Shown here: piece by piece, positions 5,706 through 10,303 of the stretch
Position numbering within the stretch: position 1 is the first letter of the stretch
Layout: the number at the start of each line of letters is the position of its first letter
Origin: Candidatus Rifleibacteriota bacterium
GTDB lineage: Bacteria > Riflebacteria > Ozemobacteria > Ozemobacterales > Ozemobacteraceae
Direction of reading: 5' to 3'
DNA: 10,303 nucleotides
NCBI GenBank assembly: GCA_029560455.1
Contig: JAKQKW010000136.1
Location: forward strand, 1-10,303
Translations under genes and position numbers: made by a program
The notes under the pieces: generated by a model
Databases searched by the model: none
Seen by the model: only the letters and a program-made list of their open reading frames with translations
Told to the model about the DNA's origin: nothing

Positions 5706-7472
5706 ATGAAAAAGCAGCTTATCAACCTGATTCACAACAGGCTTGCCGGTATGTTCAAACGCTATGGCATCGAAGATTACAGTTTTATCGATGTACAGGT
5801 GCCGCCTGACCGTACCAATGGTGATTTTTCGATGAATGCCGCAATGAAACTGTCAAAGGCCGCAAAATGCGCTCCCAGACAGCTGGCAGAAGAAATAAAA
5901 GCAATTCTTGAAGCAGAAAAAGACTGGTTCAGCCGTGTCGATATCGCCGGCCCCGGTTTTATCAACATGTATATTGCTGACGGTATGATCGAAAAATGCT
6001 TTAACGACAAAGCTGTCGGCAGTGCAATTCTGGCTGACGAGGCTCAAAAGGCCGAAAAGACCGTTGTCGATTATTCAAGCGTCAATATTGCCAAACAGAT
6101 GCATGTCGGGCACCTGCGCTCGACCATTATCGGCGATGTGCTTGCCAGAGTGGTTGAAGCCCTCGGAAACCCGGTTGTCAGGCAAAACCACCTCGGCGAC
6201 TGGGGTCTGCCGATGGCGATGGTAATCTATAAAGCCGAACCTGAAATTGCTGCCGCTGAAAAGGCTGGCATTTCTCTCGAAAAAGCTTTGCCGCTGGCCC
6301 GGCTCGAAGAGCTCTACAAGGCTGCCACTGCTGAGTGCAAAGAAAGTCCAGAAGTTGCTGAAGCCTGTCATCAGTATCTGGTGAGACTGCAGCAGGGTGA
6401 TAAGGGATTGCTCGATCTCTGGCACAAGATTACCCGCGTTTCGATGGCCGAAGTTTATCGCATTTATCGCCTGCTCGATGTAAAACTTACCGAAGAACAC
6501 GAATGCGGCGAAAGTTTTTATCGCGATATGCTTGCTGAAACAGTCGAAGCGATTCGCAGATCAGGCTCGCTGGTCGAGTCTGAGGGCGCTCAATGCCTGT
6601 TTCTCGACGAATTCAAGTCAAAAGAGGGTAATCCGCTGCCGGTGATCGTGCAGAAATCAGATGGTGGCTACAATTACGCCACCTTCGATCTGGCTGCTGT
6701 CAGATACAGAACCGCCAAACTCGGAGCCGAACGCATCGTCTATGTTACCGATGCCCGTCAGGCTCTGCATTTTAAACAGTTTTTTGCCGCTGCCCGTCAT
6801 GCCGGTATTCTCGCTAATCCTGACGTAAAGCTTGAGCATGTAACTTTTGGTGCCATTCTCGGTGAAGATGGCAAGCCTCTGAAAACCCGCAGTGGCGAAA
6901 ACGTCAAACTGGCCGAACTTCTTTCTGAGGCGATCGACAAGGCCTATGCCGTGGTTAACGAAAAGAATCCCGGCCTGTCAGAAGAGCGCAAACAGGAAGT
7001 AGCACGCCAGATCGGCGTTGGTGCGATAAAATACGCCGATCTGGCGCAGAACCGCAATAACGATTATGTTTTCTCGTTCGACCGCATGCTGGCTCTGAAC
7101 GGCAATACCGCTCCGTATCTGCAGTATGCGCATGCACGTATCTGCTCAATTTTCCGGCGGGCTGGTTCTGACCCCGATACTTTCACTGCCCCGATGCGGA
7201 TCAGCCAGATCGAAGAGCGCGATCTGATGATAAAACTCATGGAATTCGGTCAAACCGTCGTGGCTGTGGCTGCCGACCTGCGCCCACATATTCTCTGCAA
7301 TTATCTGTATGAACTTGCTACCTGTTTTTCATCCTTTTATGACAAATGCCCGGTGATGAGCTGCGAAGACCAGGGTCTCAAAGCTTCGCGCCTGGCAGTC
7401 TGTAACTATACCCGCAGAGTTCTGGCCTTTGGCCTGGATCTGTTGGGTATAGCAGCACCACGGGAGATGTAA
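5706..7472 (+). CDS. argS: Arginine--tRNA ligase
   Basis: A complete 588-residue class I arginyl-tRNA synthetase, which charges tRNA-Arg with arginine in the cytoplasm. The N-terminal Add1 domain, which reads the tRNA D-loop, is seen in GDFSMNAAMKLSK (39-51). The catalytic core has HVGH (133-136) within IAKQMHVGHLRSTIIGD, preceded by Lys130. In ArgRS lacking KMSKS such a Lys is thought to stand in for the missing one. The KMSKS position reads GKPLKTRSGENVKL (389-402), the usual ArgRS form. NHLGDWG (161-167) and the DALR anticodon-binding domain (about 470-588, from YLQYAHAR to the terminal PREM) are intact. Length is typical. AAGGA lies 12 nt before the ATG. The next gene starts 2 nt after the stop, so the two are almost certainly co-transcribed and probably translationally coupled. 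Confidence 0.97.
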   Translation: MKKQLINLIHNRLAGMFKRYGIEDYSFIDVQVPPDRTNGDFSMNAAMKLSKAAKCAPRQLAEEIKAILEAEKDWFSRVDIAGPGFINMYIADGMIEKCFNDKAVGSAILADEAQKAEKTVVDYSSVNIAKQMHVGHLRSTIIGDVLARVVEALGNPVVRQNHLGDWGLPMAMVIYKAEPEIAAAEKAGISLEKALPLARLEELYKAATAECKESPEVAEACHQYLVRLQQGDKGLLDLWHKITRVSMAEVYRIYRLLDVKLTEEHECGESFYRDMLAETVEAIRRSGSLVESEGAQCLFLDEFKSKEGNPLPVIVQKSDGGYNYATFDLAAVRYRTAKLGAERIVYVTDARQALHFKQFFAAARHAGILANPDVKLEHVTFGAILGEDGKPLKTRSGENVKLAELLSEAIDKAYAVVNEKNPGLSEERKQEVARQIGVGAIKYADLAQNRNNDYVFSFDRMLALNGNTAPYLQYAHARICSIFRRAGSDPDTFTAPMRISQIEERDLMIKLMEFGQTVVAVAADLRPHILCNYLYELATCFSSFYDKCPVMSCEDQGLKASRLAVCNYTRRVLAFGLDLLGIAAPREM

Positions 7473-7474
7473 CG

Positions 7475-10207
7475 ATGGCAATCTGCCCGAAATGTTCTTT
7501 TGCTTCTGTTGCCGGCCGCTTTTGCGGTAAATGCGGCGCTGTCGTATTGTCTGCCGGATCGACCGAAGGCCCGACGGCCTCTGTTGTTCAGCCAGTGACT
7601 GCGGTTCCGACAAAAGAAGACCTTGCCGGCCTCGAACAGGCTCTTAAGAAGAACCCGGGCGAAATCATGAATTTTATCAACCTGGCCGAGGCCCTTGCGA
7701 GCATGGGGCGATTCGATCAGGCCTACTCGACTTTCAGGGCGGCAAAAGCCATCGCGCCTGAACACGCCGGGGTTTTGAAAACCGGGGCCCGCGTTTTTGA
7801 GCTGATGAACCGTCGGGAAGAAGCCATAGACTGCCTTAAAAAGGCAATCAAAAGCAACAATAAAGACAGTGATGCTATTTTTCGTCTTGCCGGGCTGCTG
7901 TATGACAGCGGCAAGAAAGAAGAGGCCCTTGAATGGCTTCAGGAACTGTTCGAGCGTTCTGATGATCAGCCAGAAATACTTATCCGTATCGCTCAGATTC
8001 ACCTGAGCCTGGGCAACGCCCCCGATGCGCAGGAATACCTGGCCCGCTACAAGGAAGTCGCCGGTTCGACCAGCGAAATGTATCTGCTGCTCGGCCAGAC
8101 GATGCTGACGCGCAAATTCTATGATGGCGCCGTCAAAAATTTCCGTGAGGCGATCAGAAATTTTCCTAATGATGCGCAGATGCGTCTTGGGCTTGGTCGC
8201 GCCTATCTTGGTATGAACGAGAAGGGGCAGGCGCTTCTTGAGTTTGAGCAGGCTCTTAATAAAAGCCCTGATAACATCGATATTCTCATCGAACTTGGCA
8301 AGCTCCAGAACTCGATGGGCATGGAAGACCAGGCCGATCTGACCTTCGCAAAGATCGAAAAGGCGAAACCTGCAAATGGTGAATGTTACCTGGCTATCGC
8401 CCTTCATTTTATCGAGCGCAGTAATCTCACCCGGGCAACAAAATACCTTGAGATGGCGCATGAACTGAGCCCTTATCACCCCGAAATTCAGCAGATTCTT
8501 GGTCAGACCTATGCCCGCCAGAAACGGCACGCCGATGCCCTGAAAATTTTTCGGCATGCGATCGAGACCTACCCCGAATGCCAGTGGGGCCATGAAGGCA
8601 TTGTTGTCAGCGCTCACGAAAGCAAAAACTTCGAGCTCAAGGCCGCGTCTCAGAAACGCCTGCTGCAGATTCGCAAATCATCAGCCGAAGACTGGTGCGA
8701 TTATGGGGAAACCCTCATCAGGCTTGGGCAATTCGATGCAGCCCAGGATGCCTTCGAAGCTGCCTCGCGTCTTGATCCGACCTGCGTCAGGGCCTATCAG
8801 GCCCCAGAACTGATCAAAATAGAAAAAGCCAGGGCCGAAGGCGAAAAACTGGCAATGCAGGGCAATGAAGCTCTGCAGAAAAAGTTCTTTCTTACCGCAG
8901 CCGAACGTCTTGAAAAAGCTCTTGATCTGGTACCGAATCAGCCCGAATGGGTGAGAATGCTGGCCGAAGTGTCGCTTAAAACTGCCGAAATTGAACGGGC
9001 TTCGTCACTTTTGCTCAAGGCCAGATCTTTCGATGCGTCTGACTATCTGACAACCTTCAATCTGGCGAGGGTTTATGAATTCGAAAACAAGATTCAGATG
9101 GCAATTGAACTGCTTTCAACGCTTACCCGTGATCATCCGACTCAGCTTGAAGCTCATCTGATGCTGCTGCGACTCAAACGCAGTCAGATCAGAGGCAATC
9201 GTGTCGAGCCGGAAATGCTCGATGCGCTGGTGCGCAATCTCGAACTCGAGCTGGCTCATATTCGCCGTGATTCTCCGGTGCCACTGCTGGTTAAGGGTTA
9301 CGCCCATTTTCTGTTTGGCATGCGTTCGAAGCTTCAGACCGAGGCTCTTGCCTCGGCCGAAAAAACTTTTAACGAGACTCTCGCGCGCTTCGGCGAGAAT
9401 GAAAGCGCGATTCGTGGCCTGGCCCTGTGTGAAAGGGCGCGTGGTAACGTCGAAAAGGCGGTCGAGCATACCCGCTTTCTGGTTAAACTTTCGTCAGATC
9501 CGCAGCGTCTTTTTGAACTGGGGCGGCTGCACGAGAACTTTCAGCAGTTTGGTGAAGCCAGGAAATGCTACGCGTCATTGCGCAGCCTTTTCCCTGAGAA
9601 TGGGCATTATCGCCGAAAAATGCTCGAGGTTACCGCTGAAGTATCGAAGATCAGCAGCAAAAACGAACTGATGAATCTTCTTTCTGAACACCATCAGGCA
9701 CTTCAGGCAAAGCCAGACCAGATATGGCTGTTGTACGAATCGGCGATTGGTCAGGAACTGGTGGCCGAGTTCAATGCCCAGAAAGAAGAGTGGGTCAAGC
9801 GATCGCTTCTCAACTGGCATAAGGCTATCAACCACTCTTCGACCAATCACTGGATGCGTTGGGCGATGCAGCGTTGTCAGTATAAACACCTGAAAGGCCC
9901 GGATCGACAGCGGGCGGCGACAACTAATCTCAAGGCCTGTGAGAAGATTCTGCGTGAGATGCCTGACAGTGCTATGGCCTACCAGGCTATGGGCAGGTGC
10001 TATCTGGCAATGGGTGACCTTACCAATACCGACAAAGCGCTTGGTTACCTCGAAAAGTCGTGGTTCCTTGGGCCAGACAACTCAGAGACTGGCGAATTGC
10101 TTGCCAGAACCGCTAAGGAACTGGGTAAATCTGTTATAGTAGACTCAGTTGGTTATAACATGCTACTATTAGAACCCGAGCTGGCGAATGGTATTTTCCA
10201 GCTCTGA
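7475..10207 (+). CDS. Zinc-ribbon TPR repeat protein, 910 residues, unknown function
   Basis: No signal peptide or membrane segment is present, so the protein is probably cytoplasmic. Residues 4-20 form a zinc ribbon, C4-P-K-C7 and C17-G-K-C20 (CX2C-X9-CX2C). A low-complexity Ser/Thr/Val/Pro linker (22-46) follows, then an almost unbroken TPR solenoid from about 50 to 700 with repeats such as 65-96, 134-165, 202-230, 233-266 and 405-436. The 700-825 stretch is more diverged (Trp-rich, e.g. WLLYES, NWHKA, HWMRWAM), and a final TPR pair lies at 834-880. The ATG is supported by GGGAG 8 nt upstream, inside the argS end. The 2-nt gap to argS and the same strand as lptF/G place it in that cluster. 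A scaffold role is all that can be inferred. Its last 30 codons use CTA and TTA codons that are rare elsewhere in the gene and carry an inverted repeat. Confidence 0.93.
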   Translation: MAICPKCSFASVAGRFCGKCGAVVLSAGSTEGPTASVVQPVTAVPTKEDLAGLEQALKKNPGEIMNFINLAEALASMGRFDQAYSTFRAAKAIAPEHAGVLKTGARVFELMNRREEAIDCLKKAIKSNNKDSDAIFRLAGLLYDSGKKEEALEWLQELFERSDDQPEILIRIAQIHLSLGNAPDAQEYLARYKEVAGSTSEMYLLLGQTMLTRKFYDGAVKNFREAIRNFPNDAQMRLGLGRAYLGMNEKGQALLEFEQALNKSPDNIDILIELGKLQNSMGMEDQADLTFAKIEKAKPANGECYLAIALHFIERSNLTRATKYLEMAHELSPYHPEIQQILGQTYARQKRHADALKIFRHAIETYPECQWGHEGIVVSAHESKNFELKAASQKRLLQIRKSSAEDWCDYGETLIRLGQFDAAQDAFEAASRLDPTCVRAYQAPELIKIEKARAEGEKLAMQGNEALQKKFFLTAAERLEKALDLVPNQPEWVRMLAEVSLKTAEIERASSLLLKARSFDASDYLTTFNLARVYEFENKIQMAIELLSTLTRDHPTQLEAHLMLLRLKRSQIRGNRVEPEMLDALVRNLELELAHIRRDSPVPLLVKGYAHFLFGMRSKLQTEALASAEKTFNETLARFGENESAIRGLALCERARGNVEKAVEHTRFLVKLSSDPQRLFELGRLHENFQQFGEARKCYASLRSLFPENGHYRRKMLEVTAEVSKISSKNELMNLLSEHHQALQAKPDQIWLLYESAIGQELVAEFNAQKEEWVKRSLLNWHKAINHSSTNHWMRWAMQRCQYKHLKGPDRQRAATTNLKACEKILREMPDSAMAYQAMGRCYLAMGDLTNTDKALGYLEKSWFLGPDNSETGELLARTAKELGKSVIVDSVGYNMLLLEPELANGIFQL
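10134..10171 (+). repeat. AT-rich inverted repeat in the 3' end of the TPR gene
   Basis: TTATAGTAG (10134-10142) and CTACTATTA (10163-10171) are inverted with 8 of 9 matches around a 20-bp spacer. The spacer contains the perfect palindrome GTTATAAC (10152-10159). Two extended -10-like strings, TGTTATAGT (10132-10140) and TGCTACTAT (10161-10169), lie within it, but neither has a good -35. It sits about 65 bp before the next start and may be an operator or promoter for that gene, written inside coding sequence. Confidence 0.35.
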
Positions 10208-10223
10208 TTTTGCTGTTTCAGAG
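10202..10223 (+). other. Small hairpin across the stop codon and before the next RBS
   Basis: CTCTGA (10202-10207, containing the TGA stop) pairs perfectly with TCAGAG (10218-10223) around a 10-nt loop. No T-run follows; instead AGAAAGG (10224-10230), the presumed ribosome-binding site of the next gene, begins directly after it. It could affect coupling between the two genes, but a 6-bp stem may also be chance. Confidence 0.25.
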
Positions 10224-10235
10224 AGAAAGGTTTGC

Positions 10236-10303
10236 TTGCATAACGATATTCAGATGCTGATCAATCAGATGCCTGCCAGTTCCACGCAGATGAAAATGCA
10301 TGT
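10236..10303 (+). CDS. Start of an unidentified gene (partial, runs off the right edge)
   Basis: A TTG codon (10236-10238) preceded at 5 nt by AGAAAGG (10224-10230) opens a frame that stays open for the remaining 22 codons. The visible residues are MHNDIQMLINQMPASSTQMK and onward. The strand and the 28-bp gap after the TPR gene suggest it continues the same transcription unit. An in-frame ATG at 10254 is an alternative start but has no ribosome-binding site as good. The fragment is Met/Gln-rich, with no recognisable domain and too short to assign. Confidence 0.5.
   Translation, partial: MHNDIQMLINQMPASSTQMKMH

Noticed and set aside
7406..8617. A 403-codon open frame on the minus strand, antisense to the zinc-ribbon TPR gene
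   Set aside because: The plus-strand frame has clear TPR periodicity, a zinc ribbon and a good ribosome-binding site. The antisense frame shows no recognisable domain and begins mid-gene; it is a by-product of codon bias.
9201..9671. A 156-codon plus-strand frame inside the TPR gene
   Set aside because: It is an out-of-frame shadow rich in Arg, Ser and Cys, while the main frame continues as TPRs without interruption.
1..10303. CRISPR arrays, insertion sequences, toxin-antitoxin pairs, tRNA or rRNA genes, defence or phage genes
   Set aside because: I looked for direct-repeat arrays, transposase motifs, terminal repeats and tRNA-like cloverleafs by eye and saw none; the intergenic space is under 200 bp in every gap.

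Overview
The window looks like chromosomal DNA of a diderm (Gram-negative-type) bacterium of roughly 50% GC. The diderm reading rests on a complete LptF/LptG-type LPS-export permease and on a secreted, strand-rich protein at the left edge. Two large cytoplasmic TPR proteins would suit a deep-branching, TPR-rich phylum; Candidatus Riflebacteria is one guess, but no rRNA or marker search supports it.

Layout. Positions 1-549 (minus) hold the 5' part of a secreted protein with a GTG start. It runs off the left edge and has its own extended -10 promoter. Positions 739-1548 (minus) encode a LipM/LplA-family acyltransferase with Cys150 and Lys165; its -10 box lies so close to the ATG that the mRNA should be leaderless or nearly so. 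A 182-bp divergent region follows. It contains a strong plus-strand intrinsic terminator with no plus-strand gene upstream of it, a perfect Shine-Dalgarno on the minus strand leading only to a 7-codon ORF, and a good promoter for the next gene. Positions 1731-3031 (plus) are a coupled pair, an HD-family hydrolase with HE in place of HD and an ABC-2-type ATPase without an adjacent permease, overlapping by ATGA. The ATPase gene converges on, and overlaps by 29 bp, a minus-strand gene (3003-4421) for a degenerate J-domain/TPR/double cold-shock-domain fusion, the most unusual protein here. A 153-bp divergent promoter region carries the inverted repeat TTGGCA-N8-TGCCAA. Positions 4575-10207 (plus) form a tight cluster of lptF/G-type permease, argS, and a 910-residue zinc-ribbon/TPR protein that starts 2 nt after the argS stop. 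A further gene probably begins with TTG at 10236 and runs off the right edge.

Functional picture. Most of the window is housekeeping: lipoylation, nucleotide hydrolysis, arginyl-tRNA synthesis and LPS export. It is interleaved with two large TPR scaffold proteins. I found no CRISPR array, transposon, phage gene, toxin-antitoxin pair, defence island or RNA gene. The best leads for something undescribed are the J-like/TPR/CSD/CSD fusion and the zinc-ribbon TPR protein in the argS cluster. The unexplained regulatory DNA at 1549-1730 is a smaller lead.
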